Positions 53,701 to 62,703 of a stretch of DNA of 64,000 bases are shown here, one piece after another. This DNA is from Tritrichomonas musculus (lineage: Eukaryota > Parabasalia > Tritrichomonadida > Tritrichomonadidae). The position numbers and the translations under genes were made by a program. The notes beneath the pieces were generated by a model. That model did not search any database and was not told the origin of the DNA. It saw nothing but the letters and a program-made list of their open reading frames with translations. Numbering within the stretch: position 1 is the first letter of the stretch; the number at the start of each line of letters is the position of its first letter. The stretch covers positions 682,001 through 746,000 of the forward strand of contig JAPFFF010000062.1 in assembly GCA_039105265.1 (NCBI GenBank), given 5' to 3'.

Positions 53701-54184
53701 AAATTTTTGAAAAAATTTGTTCAAAACATGATTTATAATAATTGATATCAACGTTATATAAGTGCCAGTTCACTATTCGAAACTCTGCAAGGTATTTTTC
53801 GCTGCTTTTTTTGTGTTCAACTTCATAAATTTCTGTTAATTGTAAATCATCTCGAATAATTTTGTTGACTTTAAAATTAGTCATATCATCAAAAAATAGA
53901 GGGAGAATATCTTGCCTTTTCGGTTCAATATCTAACATATTCTTTTGATGATTATCAGATGATTGTGCAATTAAAACAATATTTGCTCCATTACAATATT
54001 CAGATAAGTTATCATCTGGTTTTATCTGTGATCCTTTTGTAAATAATTTATTAAATTTTTGATTATGCTTCACACTAATAATTTCGAGAAATTCTTTTAC
54101 AGACAATGATTTTTTTTCAATATCTTGAACATAAGTATCTTCACTTCCTTTTAACGAATATTCTATATGTAATTTAGTGGACAT
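50747..54184 (-). CDS. Triple-kinase-domain protein: two degenerate domains then an intact TKL kinase
   Basis: A 1,145-residue protein from ATG 54184, chosen because an Inr-like TCATA lies 11 bases upstream. Residues 1-75 look ubiquitin-like (KLHIEYSLKGSEDTYVQDIE). Domain 1 (about 90-385) keeps the kinase fold, but its catalytic loop reads SLYPKIISTN and its DFG is CFYG, so it is a pseudokinase. Domain 2 (about 445-735) has GEGLFGLVFKV, AAKVSIK and HRDLKPDN, but DFG reads NFC, so the metal-binding Asp is replaced. Domain 3 (about 780-1075) is complete: GKGSFAKIY, AAKITQ, HRDLKPDN, ADFGLSK, GTPIYCSPE. Each domain ends in the family tail with an EYF/DYI motif. This resembles an expanded JAK-like pseudokinase-kinase array in which the upstream domains probably regulate the last one. 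Confidence 0.9.
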   Translation of the reverse strand: MSTKLHIEYSLKGSEDTYVQDIEKKSLSVKEFLEIISVKHNQKFNKLFTKGSQIKPDDNLSEYCNGANIVLIAQSSDNHQKNMLDIEPKRQDILPLFFDDMTNFKVNKIIRDDLQLTEIYEVEHKKSSEKYLAEFRIVNWHLYNVDINYYKSCFEQIFSKIYHGAISNYIGASVRDFDHSKNIVLLTDFYSNRSLNDFLKTEKHGFTIPHFTNTHRMIILYGIASGMSYFHSKSIPSLYPKIISTNIYLDDYLFPKICFYGLGKDVRHISDARTFGEEYFDTTTGWENEVFLYSLIVYEILMKEKAFPDISLALFRKLYNKNYRPKIDEKLPVCFKLLIESCWSKDVANRPTFKDIVNMLKSNQEEFILPGVDKDIYFEYIKMLDEYEINFEKTKNKIPFQKFIEKNSGKFKKFVRSMNEIDYEIKEDDDTVPNQLENVEYLDLSKYSKQKKIGEGLFGLVFKVKNNETNEINAAKVSIKQIHQNERNKINIYREALIISKLNHPCILKFIGYSPTDFVNQNKPVIITEYNSNGTLRQLLDLEQKGVQINEWNDTKKLICIYGIASCMSYLHSKGIIHRDLKPDNILLDDYLNPKLANFCYSIYCEEINKSCKEIKGMPKYFAPEIFEREEYSKASDVYAFSLIIFEIICCEKPFGGNSIYQIMTKVLEGQRPSINEVIPQCYQKLITSCWSQDPIKRPSFDAIINDLKLNEEFICSNVNREEFLDYIKYIDEYLTTYEQKHRAIQYEYFLSKTNKSYQKVDLSSMQKKIVMELNLNVPSINIDDFVRKQFIGKGSFAKIYTIQEKSSGAIYAAKITQNCLDEVYSDDFVGHIREVNIISKLNHPCILKFIGYSPVNFKHKEKPVIITEYVPKCSLAEAIKRERQGIAFQDWNPTTKLMIIYGIAAAMQYLHGHNIIHRDLKPDNILLDDNFYPKIADFGLSKEVENDVNNKISSEYKIKGTPIYCSPEIFDSYEYTKAGDVYAFGMIVYEIITNEIPFKNIKSLTHLMIEVIKGTRPEIKFLIPCHDYSYLIAECWHRYPSFRPSFEKIVQNLKYAHSFNYNDIDKNRYFDYVSSIDEYFSKHEKDSLKENIILSPKFEEIPEKKLTSNNNDQNEKINEETEVIERQETKEDSLVNCKKIIEKI

Positions 54185-54192
54185 AAAATAAA

Positions 54193-54197
54193 TATGA
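54193..54197 (-). promoter_or_regulatory. Inr-like initiator for the triple-kinase gene
   Basis: TCATA on the minus strand with its A 11 bases before the ATG at 54184. Confidence 0.5.
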
Positions 54198-55199
54198 AAT
54201 GTGAAATAAAAAAGTAGATACAATTTTAAATATGTGTAAGCTATCCAAGACTTTTTCCAGTTATTTTATATTTAGATAGATTTTTAATAGCTACATATAA
54301 TTTACTATTTAAAAAATCAAAATCATCAAAGGTGAATTAGATAATCGCATTTTATTTTCCATAAAAAATAATTTGGGTAAAAAATGGTCATTTTGAATTT
54401 TTTGATTTTATAAATGGCGGAACCTCATTTTAAATAATATTCCCTATTTATATAATATATTTTAAAGCAAAAATATTGAGTTTGATCGTTTAAAATTAAT
54501 TTTCTAACCGCCGAAAATTGAATCATTCCGTTTATTAATTCAACTTTTTGAATTCATTTTTCAAACTAAACTTTATCTTTGAAGTTATGTTCAAACAAAA
54601 TATATCATTTTATTGAGCATTAAAAGAAGAAATCGAATATTACAAAATAAAAAGTTAGAAAAGATCATGTATCGAAAAAACTTAAAAATAATTATTATAT
54701 TAACTTTTTTGGACTAACTACAAAGTAATTATAAATATTTATGTTTTATAATGTATAATGCATATGTATAAAATCAAATAGTATTAGTAGTTTTGAAGGA
54801 TATCTCTTACGAAGAGAGATCTATTAGTATGTGAAGTCAAAAAAAAACTCGATGAATATTAAGTTTTTTGATTGGTTTCAATGACCAATTTAAAGATTAT
54901 TAAATGGGTAAGAAAATTTATTAAAATCACCAAATAAAACCTAAAATTCGAAGAGATTTTGAAACATTTTGAGGTCAAAAAAAGAGTGTCCCACCCATTT
55001 TTAAATATTTATTTCTTTCTTTATTCTAATCTAAATTTCCTCTTTATTCTTAATGGTGCAAAACGGTATATAAATAAAATAGATAGACCTTAACAAACCC
55101 GTTGTCAATTAAAAAATATTGAATAATAAATTTCGAAATTCAATCGAAATTTTTTTTTCATCAACTCAATTTCACTTTTCAAGCAAACATCAACAGAAA
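54198..55199. other. AT-rich intergenic region
   Basis: There is no gene. A small hairpin (ATCTCTTACGAAGAGAGAT) lies at about 54803. Confidence 0.55.
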
Positions 55200-55297
55200 T
55201 TTGTTGAATTTCTTGGGACTCAGATTTAAGCCTAGATCCACTGTCTGAAAGGCCAGGGTGAGTAAGGAAATTCTAAAAAAATAACATTAAGATCTTG

Positions 55298-55330
<33 letters not shown>

Positions 55331-55620
55331 TAGAATCTCATAGGGCTCTGAAAAATAATTTGGTTAGGGTTGTGTAAGGATTCGTTAAGAAGTGTGTGAA
55401 AAAGTAGATAGACTGAGAGAAGCTCAGAAGGCTGGGCTGTTTGGGGATTCCCCCAACAAACAGCTTGCGCTATCTACTTAATGATGTTTATAACACTATT
55501 TCAAATGCTTGCGTTGAATCATTATCTTTGCAGAACCTCCTCGCCATACCAATGAAGTGTTCAAAAAAGTGATTGCCGCATAATGTCAAGTGTACGATTC
55601 TTTGATCACTCAACATTTTT
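55200..55620 (+). pseudogene. Degenerate GC-richer coding relic, family unassigned
   Basis: Plus-strand patches read as protein in changing frames, for example VEFLGLRFKPRSTV near 55205, AQKAGLFGDSPNKQLALST near 55440 and SLQNLLAIPMKCSKK near 55540. A T run at about 55300-55329 lies inside. The composition differs clearly from the flanks, so an inserted element or an old gene is likely. It is treated as a fossil; no family can be named. Confidence 0.4.
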
Positions 55621-55621
55621 A

Positions 55622-56880
55622 CTAATGAGATAGTATGAGATATATATTTTTGGTCCAAATATTATTATGCAATATCATATGCATGTTTTTTCTTTTGTTC
55701 TTGTTTCTTCTTTGTAAGCCTTTATCAAAATCATATTTTGTATACTCGATATAATAAGTTAGATGTTCTATTTGCTGAGATCTAGTCTTTATTCCAATGT
55801 TCTTAAAGTCATTTACTGAAAAGGTAAGTCTATCATTTGACAAAGAAGAACATATATGAATGTCTGAGCAAGTAAACATAAAAAAAATAGCACTTAACTA
55901 TTTCATCTCTATGCAATTCCAAAAATGAGTAGTAAGCATCAAAGATAATTTTTTATCAAGTTATAAGCATCTAAATCTATCTTCTAATCTTATATAAGTC
56001 CTTCAACAGTACCATCTTTGTGGAGCGTCATTTTAGCTTTAAATGAGGCTGCATTTACAGACACAATAGTTTTTTGCCCTCCACTGATTTCCAAAATAGT
56101 TTTACTAGTCTTTTAATTGAATCATAAGAGCCGTTGAAAATGTCATCCGTTATTCCATATTGGATATAAATTGATTTACGATTGACATCAAGTTTTTGTC
56201 TCGTTGATAAAAGTTGAACTATTTCTTGATTTCCTTTTCTTATTGCTCCAAATATTTCTTTGATATAATATTATTATCAATTAAATACCACTCTTTTTTT
56301 TTTACATCCACTTCTCTAATTATGATATTTGTCAATAATAAATAGCCACATTTACATAAACAGTCAGAAAAACTCTCTTTTCGTAAATCATCAGATAAAA
56401 AGTCCCAAAATATGGAAATCAAATAATTCCGATTGAAAACGATAATTTTGAATTGAATTATTCAAATAATTATTTTGAATATAATGTGCGATATCATTAT
56501 GATAGCATTTAATTGATTCTTTAAAACATTCCACATACGATTTATCACCTTGTAAAACATGGTTTTCTTCGAGAAAATGATTTAATTCTGGTATGTTTGA
56601 ATGAATTGCCAATAATCACAAAGATGGAGTCAAATTGACATCATTGAGCAATTGCACCATTAAGCATTGCATATTCAATCATTGATATACTATTTTTCTC
56701 AAGTAAAAAAGAAATTGTCTCAAAAAGTGTTAATTCAATTTCAGCCGTTTTTGGAAACAAATTTGAGTCACTTCGAATTAATTCGCAAAGATAATCACAA
56801 TTCTCGCCTTTTTTCTGATGTTTACTGGTTTATTGTTTTACATATATTATACTTTTTATAAAAAGTTTATAAAAAGTTTA
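55622..56880 (-). pseudogene. DUF3447/ankyrin-family pseudogene
   Basis: Minus-strand patches follow the order of the family. From the right these are SNLFPKTAEIELTLFETISF, an AIHSNIPELNHFLEENHV block, CFKESIKCYHNDIAHYIQNN, FWDFLSDDLRKESFSDCLC, and an ankyrin-like QEIVQLLSTRQKLDVN. Below 56.0 kb the reading becomes unfamiliar (MFTCSDIHICSSLSNDRL at 55879-55622 is open for 85 codons). Several stops and frame changes interrupt it, and the N-terminal region is missing. Confidence 0.55.
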
Positions 56881-57149
56881 TCATGAGAGGAATAATAGCA
56901 TATTGGGATTATTCAATGCCTAATATAAGATCATTAGACGTTGTGTCTTCAAAAAAATTATATTTAAATTTTATTCAATATTTGAATCTACTAAGAAAAA
57001 TCTAGCAATGTATACAAATTCAACAAAGAAGATCTCAACATATGAAAGTTTGAAAAAGAAAATAGTTTTTCGTGGTCAAAGAGGTTTTTAATTCAATATT
57101 ATTATTAGCTTTCATTTTTATAAAATTGATCCAAATAATTGAATGTGGC
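56881..57149. other. Short AT-rich spacer
   Basis: No gene seen. A TTTATAAAAAG direct repeat occurs at about 56855-56880. Confidence 0.5.
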
Positions 57150-59315
57150 TTATTCGTTATTAAGATCAGCAATACGATTATTTATATTTCTTAATTTAAA
57201 CTCTTTGATAATATCATTAGCCGTTGTGTCGGTGATCTCTTGGATTCCTTTTATTAATCTCTGAAAACAAATTTCATAATTTCTAACAGATTCATTATTA
57301 TAGCAATTTGGATAGAGCATCTGAGATATCATATTATATGCTAACAATTCATCATATAATGTATGAAAAATAGCTTTTTCATTATCATTTCTGGAATTCC
57401 ATTTTTTTAATGTATTGTTTGTATGATTAAGAATTTCATCTAATTTTGTTGTATTTTTATCTAATTGAGCTATACTTTCCGTAAGATTTTTTCTACCTTT
57501 ATCAACAATATTTTCATTAATTTTTTTGGTTTTTGAAAGCATTTTTTTTAGTTTTTCTTTATCAGAAAATAATTTATTTAAATAATTTTTTTCCTTGTCT
57601 TGATAACGAACATAAAACGATACCATTCCCTCACAGGGAGCCAGATCTTTAGAAGAAATAACTCCAAGCACAGTTCCTAGTACAGGAATTAATGGATAAA
57701 GTTCAAGAGCACCTATTACAGCACCTGTGATACCTGCCACTACTTGCTGGCCTATAATTTTTGCTTTTAATTCGTTTGTAGCTGAAGTGTACTTTATTTC
57801 CAAGGATGAAACTGGCTCTTCTGTTTCTTTTAATTTAAGGATAGTTGATTGATTATCAATGTAATATTCTATAAATTTATTCTGATCAAAATCGATGAAT
57901 TTTTCTCTGAAAGTTCCAACACCAAGATTTTCATCAATTCGAACAAAAGGGATTTCATCATTATATCTTACAATTGAAGTTCTCCATTTGTAGAAAAAGC
58001 CGAGTGGCTCATAAAAAGGAAAATCACGATAATTGACAGGTTCTGAATTCATGATTCGGTCAATGTCATCTCTAATTTTGGAAATTTGTTCAGTAAGATC
58101 AACAATCATTTCTTTGTTACTTTGTTGCTGCTCATATAAATCTTGAATGAATTCTGACAAATCTACATCATTTCCATTTTCTAGATCTGAAAGTAATGTT
58201 TTATATTTCTTCATCTTTTTTATTTCATTTTCTAAAGTTTTAGAAATCAAATCTGGACTGTATTTCAAACTAAAAAAAACATCATTGATTAAAGGTGTCA
58301 AAATTTCATGAAGAGTTCTTTCAAAATCTTTTGAAAATAAAGTTCTTTTCTGATCACAGCAATTGAAACTTAATTTGTTTTTATCTATCGTTGGTAAATT
58401 AGATATTTCGTTGCGAATATTATTTACTGACCATTCTGAGGTCGGATCAAAATAACCAAATCTTCCTTCTTGAAAATTTTTTTCTATAATAAAAGCTGAC
58501 CTTTCAAAAATCATTGTTCCATTGTTTTCTTCTGTATTTGCAATTTCATTGATTTCATGCATAGCTTCATTCAATATTTCATTATTTTGGCTGAGCTCAG
58601 AATAATTATTACAAATATTTTTTATTTTTTCAACCAATTTTTCTGAATGTTTTTGAGCGGATGAAACTAATTTAGATGCATGCGTTCTGAGCTCTTCTTT
58701 AATCATGTTATTTATCTGTAAATCATTATTTGGCTGAAGTAATATTTTCATTTTGGGTTTTGAATTTGTTGTATATCTATTGAACAAACAATAAATAGGA
58801 ATATCGTCTTTTAAAACAATTCTATCTAGTAATTTTACGATATCTGAAACTCTTGTCAATCCTTTTGAAAAGTTTCCATAATCTTCTAAATATACAATTT
58901 TAACTGATGATGCACTTTTAATTGCAGCATCAAGCAATACAGTGGAGGCTACAACTTCATTTGGTTCTTTATTGGTGCCAAATAATCCTTGAGTATCCAA
59001 ATATACATTTTCTTGATTTGAATCTATATATGCCCTTGGAAATATTGTACACATTAATCCTTCATTTTCATCATCTCCCATTGGCGCATGAATTGTATAT
59101 CCTTTTTTTGGTTCAACAATTTCTTCATTTGTATCACATATTTGAAATGGAACTCCCAAAAGTGCATTTATTGTGGTACTTTTTCCAACTTGTTCACGCC
59201 CAATAAAAATTGTAATATTTTTTCCTTTACATTCTTTAATATATTTTATATTTTCCGCTACAAATTCCACCGTTTTTGATACAATTGGCCTATGCAACAG
59301 TATGCTTTCCTGCAT
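57150..59315 (-). CDS. Large P-loop GTPase-like protein with coiled coils and a glycine-rich hydrophobic segment
   Basis: A 721-residue protein. The P-loop is GREQVGKST (residues 39-47) and a DxxG motif is DTQG (107-110, in YLDTQGLFG). A classical NKxD is not evident, though LFNRYT may take its place. These features suggest a dynamin/GBP-like or IRG-like large GTPase, although a different P-loop NTPase is possible. The rest is long helical and coiled-coil sequence (about 200-260, 335-420 and 575-650) that brackets a hydrophobic glycine-rich stretch near residues 525-560 (AGITGAVIGALELYPLIPVL). That stretch is a plausible membrane-inserting hairpin. The start ATG at 59315 has an Inr-like TCACT 11 bases upstream. 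A relic of a paralogue lies directly upstream. Confidence 0.7.
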   Translation of the reverse strand: MQESILLHRPIVSKTVEFVAENIKYIKECKGKNITIFIGREQVGKSTTINALLGVPFQICDTNEEIVEPKKGYTIHAPMGDDENEGLMCTIFPRAYIDSNQENVYLDTQGLFGTNKEPNEVVASTVLLDAAIKSASSVKIVYLEDYGNFSKGLTRVSDIVKLLDRIVLKDDIPIYCLFNRYTTNSKPKMKILLQPNNDLQINNMIKEELRTHASKLVSSAQKHSEKLVEKIKNICNNYSELSQNNEILNEAMHEINEIANTEENNGTMIFERSAFIIEKNFQEGRFGYFDPTSEWSVNNIRNEISNLPTIDKNKLSFNCCDQKRTLFSKDFERTLHEILTPLINDVFFSLKYSPDLISKTLENEIKKMKKYKTLLSDLENGNDVDLSEFIQDLYEQQQSNKEMIVDLTEQISKIRDDIDRIMNSEPVNYRDFPFYEPLGFFYKWRTSIVRYNDEIPFVRIDENLGVGTFREKFIDFDQNKFIEYYIDNQSTILKLKETEEPVSSLEIKYTSATNELKAKIIGQQVVAGITGAVIGALELYPLIPVLGTVLGVISSKDLAPCEGMVSFYVRYQDKEKNYLNKLFSDKEKLKKMLSKTKKINENIVDKGRKNLTESIAQLDKNTTKLDEILNHTNNTLKKWNSRNDNEKAIFHTLYDELLAYNMISQMLYPNCYNNESVRNYEICFQRLIKGIQEITDTTANDIIKEFKLRNINNRIADLNNE

Positions 59316-59323
59316 TAAAAATA

Positions 59324-59328
59324 AGTGA
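59324..59328 (-). promoter_or_regulatory. Inr-like initiator for the GTPase-like gene
   Basis: TCACT on the minus strand with its A 11 bases before the ATG at 59315. Confidence 0.5.
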
Positions 59329-59457
59329 TGAAAACTTAATTAAGTATATTTCTGATAAAAATAGCACAAAAATATCTGAAAATAATTTGTCTTGTTTTTG
59401 GCATATTACTTCTTCAAAAAGTTTTCTTAATTTTTTTGATACTTTTGTGACATTTTA

Positions 59458-59510
59458 TAGATAATATCACTAGCTGCGGTTCCGGTGATCTCTTGGATTC
59501 CTTTAAAATA
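59458..59510 (-). pseudogene. C-terminal relic of a tandem paralogue of the GTPase-like gene
   Basis: On the minus strand it reads KGIQEITGTAASDII, almost the same as KGIQEITDTTANDII in the C-terminus of the adjacent gene (57208-57255). At DNA level GGTGATCTCTTGGATTCCTT is shared exactly. Only these 17 or so codons remain, evidence for a lost tandem copy. Confidence 0.7.
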
Positions 59511-59716
59511 GTTAGTCAAATTTTTTTTAAAAAAAATTATTTTTAAAAAAGTTTTATTTTATTGAACTTTCATTTTTATTATATTACTTTTTAAAGTGAA
59601 GTGATATGAATAGAATTAGACACCAGCATTTTCTAATCTTATTTCAAATGCTGAATTGATTACTAGCTTTGTTGATTTAGCAGTCACTTTTTATGAAATT
59701 GACCTCTCATAAGGTG

Positions 59717-59748
<32 letters not shown>

Positions 59749-59776
59749 ATAAAATAAAGATATAAACATGTTTATT
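59511..59776. other. Spacer with a poly-A run
   Basis: No gene seen. An uninterrupted A run occupies about 59717-59746. Confidence 0.6.
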
Positions 59777-61696
59777 TTAATAAATTTTCCCATATAATTC
59801 AAAGGATCTCAAAGCTAATATGTTTCTTTGAAACCAGTTTGGGCCAGTCATTGATAAGCAGAAGTGACGATACTTTTTCCTTTTTTCTTTTTTGATTTCA
59901 AATATATGTGAGTAGCTGTCTCCATTCAAAAAGTCGCAGTCTTCCTGTTTGTCAATTTCTTCCCATTCGTTGTTGTCATTCGATCCTCGAATGATCCAAG
60001 ATCGAAGGTGGTAGCCGTCCTTCGGGTGATTGACTGTCTTTATTTTATAGTGGCTTGCTTCGATTTGATTGTTTTGAAAAGAAAACAAAATGAAGTTGTT
60101 GGGAAAGTCCTCGCCTGAAATATAAACCAAAGGCGATTCATCATCGTCATAAATAATAACGTTGTTTGGGTCTTTGTTTGATTTTTCAGGTGATCTCTCA
60201 TCGCGCGATTCAACTGTCAACAAATCTTTCAAGTTCCCGCTTGAATTCCTCAAGTACTCTATGATTCCAACTGACAGGTCATCGATTCTTGAATCTGGCT
60301 CAACGTTGGAGTTCATCGTCAGCCCCATCCCTCCATGTGATCCCGATGTTGAAGATGGTGATGAAAAGGCATCCGTCACCAGAATAGACGAGTTAGAACT
60401 AGCGCTTGACATTGCTTCCTGATTCTGGCTAGAGTTTGTTCCTTGTGCTTGATTCAAATTTGCTTCTTGTGCTTGATTAGAGTTTGTTTCCTGTGCTCGA
60501 TTCAAATTTGCTTCCTGTGCTTGATTAGAATTTGTTTCTTGTGCTTGATTCAAATTTGCTTCTTGTGCTTGATTAGAGTTTGTTTCCTGTGCTTGATTCA
60601 AATTTGCTTCCTGTGCTTGATTAGAATTTGTTTCTTGTGCTTGATTCAAATTTGCTTCCTGTGCTTGATTAGAGTTTGTTTCTTGTGCTTGATTCAAATT
60701 TGCTTCCTGTGCTTGATTAGAGTTTGTTTCTTGTGCTTGATTCAAATTTGTTTCTTGTGCTTGATTCAAATTTGCTTCTTGTGCTTGATTAGAGTTTGTT
60801 TCTTGTGCTTGATTAAATAGGATTTTTATATCTTCTTCTGGAAAAAGTTTCAAGTATTCATCAACTTCTTTACAATCGAAATTTGAGTAAAAACCCTTTT
60901 CACCTATTTTTCTAAGTATTTCATCGAATTCTGGCCTTTCGTCTGGATCTTCTGACCAGCACTTTTCTATCAATTCTTTCTGTGCATTGTTTTCTAAATT
61001 CGATGTTTTTGGGCGAACTTCGTAAGGACGAGCTCCGTTATACACTGGATTTTCGCCATGTTTTGCTGTGAGTATTTCAAAGAGAATCAATGAATACGAA
61101 TAAACATCCATTTTAAAACTAGGTTGACAGCCTTCTATAGCTTCTGGGGCTGCATAAGTAATGCCGCAATCTTGAGGATTTAAAGGTAAATTAGTTGCTG
61201 TTCCAACTGACTCAATATGAGGATAATAATTTCCATCTAAAAAAATGTTGTCTGGCTTCAAATATATGTGAATAATACCCTTTTTGTGTAAGCGGTACAT
61301 CCCAAGTGTTAATCCTAAGATAATTATGTATTTTTTCGTATCTGTTAAAATTGTTTCATTTTCTTTCTTATAAAGTAAATTTAATAATGTTCCATTTGCC
61401 AAATATTCTAGGAATATTATTGGATAAAATCCAATTGAACTATTTCCATTAACAGAAGAGAGAGAAAATCCTTTGATACTTACTATTGATGGGCAATGCA
61501 CTGAAAGTAATGTTCCAATTTCTTTTAAAAAAGTTTTGGGGTCAATTTGTAAAATTTTACCTGCATAAATTTCGTCCTCATCTTTTTTGGATATAAATTT
61601 AAAAACTGTTCCATCCCCAATTTGATCACCTTTGTTATAAGCATTCGTATCAAAAAAATACTTAAAGAAACGTTTCTTATCCAATAAATCAGACAT
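59777..61696 (-). CDS. Pseudokinase with octapeptide array and discoidin-like C-terminal domain
   Basis: A 639-residue protein. Residues 15-275 follow the TKL kinase fold (GDGTVFKFI loop, YAGKI lysine, APEAIEG, KMDVYSYSLILFEIL, CWSEDPDERPEF). However, the catalytic loop is HIYLKPDN, without the catalytic Asp, and the DFG position reads ESVG, so catalysis is very unlikely. Residues about 295-425 are an array of about 16 octapeptides, NQAQE(T/A)N(S/L). After a Ser-rich linker, residues about 510-638 (YISGEDFPNNFILFSF, HLRSWIIRGSNDNNEWEEID, FCLSMTGPNWFQRNILALRS) match the F5/8-type-C (discoidin-like) domains frequent in trichomonad proteins, which bind ligands such as glycans or phospholipids. 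The C-terminal third is noticeably GC-richer. No Inr is seen near the ATG. Confidence 0.85.
   Translation of the reverse strand: MSDLLDKKRFFKYFFDTNAYNKGDQIGDGTVFKFISKKDEDEIYAGKILQIDPKTFLKEIGTLLSVHCPSIVSIKGFSLSSVNGNSSIGFYPIIFLEYLANGTLLNLLYKKENETILTDTKKYIIILGLTLGMYRLHKKGIIHIYLKPDNIFLDGNYYPHIESVGTATNLPLNPQDCGITYAAPEAIEGCQPSFKMDVYSYSLILFEILTAKHGENPVYNGARPYEVRPKTSNLENNAQKELIEKCWSEDPDERPEFDEILRKIGEKGFYSNFDCKEVDEYLKLFPEEDIKILFNQAQETNSNQAQEANLNQAQETNLNQAQETNSNQAQEANLNQAQETNSNQAQEANLNQAQETNSNQAQEANLNQAQETNSNQAQEANLNQAQETNSNQAQEANLNRAQETNSNQAQEANLNQAQGTNSSQNQEAMSSASSNSSILVTDAFSSPSSTSGSHGGMGLTMNSNVEPDSRIDDLSVGIIEYLRNSSGNLKDLLTVESRDERSPEKSNKDPNNVIIYDDDESPLVYISGEDFPNNFILFSFQNNQIEASHYKIKTVNHPKDGYHLRSWIIRGSNDNNEWEEIDKQEDCDFLNGDSYSHIFEIKKEKRKKYRHFCLSMTGPNWFQRNILALRSFELYGKIY
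60425..60822 (-). repeat. 24-bp in-frame coding minisatellite (octapeptide array)
   Basis: The units alternate mainly between two sequence variants, read on the plus strand as TTCCTGTGCTTGATTAGAGT and TTCTTGTGCTTGATTCAAAT types. About 16 copies occur, and the frame is kept throughout. Near-identity of units implies recent length change. Confidence 0.9.
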
Positions 61697-62703
61697 CTTG
61701 AAAACAGCGATAAATTCAAAAATTTTTTAAGGATAGCCTTTTGATATATCTCAGTTAATTTGGAATAAAAAATATATTTTATCATATATATTACTTTTAT
61801 ATTATATTATATATTTATAAAATCAAAATAATAATATTTTTATTTTTATTTATTAAAATATTATAATTTTAAGGTTCTCCTTTCAAATTCAAAAAAGTAA
61901 ATTCAATGAGATTTCACAAATAAAATATACATAAATATCGTTTTAAAAAATAAATTAAAACATAAAATTTATACAGATATATATTTCAAATAAATTGAGT
62001 TTTTTTAGTGTAAAAATTTTTAGGAAACAATTAAGCACATAAAAGCACTTTAAAATAATATAAATCCAGTTGATGTCAAATTAGAAACTGTTTGCGAGTT
62101 TTGCGGCAATGTATACTTGCCAATTTCACTCAGAATTGGATGATTCTTCTCATTGATGTAAACATTCGTTGTGCTCAAAATTGAATGAGAAATTTTATAT
62201 TTTTTCCTATTAAAACAAATTTCAAAAAATTGTTGTCTGGCTTCAAAATCTCTGTGAATAATAACCTTTTATAGCTTCTGGGGCTGCATAATAATGGCAC
62301 CATTGTTTTTCATTAAACAATAATTCGTATTTAATAATTTTCGTCTTATTCTTAAAATTCAAAGAATAGTAAGCATTATGGCGAAATTTGGAAAAAAAAA
62401 AAAAAAAAAAAAAAAAAATGGTTACAATTATTTTAAAAGTTTTGTTTGATTTTCAAATCACATAACTTAAAGAATATGTTATTTGCTATTCATACTATGT
62501 AATGCCATCATTTATAAGATGATATACTTGCAACATAAAAAAAGGCTACGATTTTAACACGCACAATGTATATATATATATATTTAAAATGATTTTATTT
62601 GTCAATGGCGTAGAACTCAAGTAAAAATAAAAAAAATTAATCAATTTTTTTTTTTAATTAGTAAATTCAAAAATAGACAAATACCATAAATTTGCCCTCA
62701 ATT
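61697..62703 (-). other. Intergenic region with a scrambled kinase relic and poly-A
   Basis: 61800-62060 shows nothing. 62090-62200 reads on the minus strand as TTNVYINEKNHPILSEIGKY, an unassigned relic. 62235-62295 contains two kinase-gene scraps similar to 61130-61275, TTGTCTGGCTTCAAAATCTC and ATAGCTTCTGGGGCTGCATA, but in the opposite order to a real kinase gene. An A run lies at about 62392-62418. Confidence 0.6.

Noticed and set aside
55450-55620. rRNA or structured RNA because of the higher GC content
   Set aside because: The patch reads as degenerate protein-coding sequence and has no recognisable rRNA core motif.
60443-60820. Plus-strand open frame of 125 codons rich in Cys/Leu/Ile
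   Set aside because: It is the antisense reading of the octapeptide array of the pseudokinase gene.
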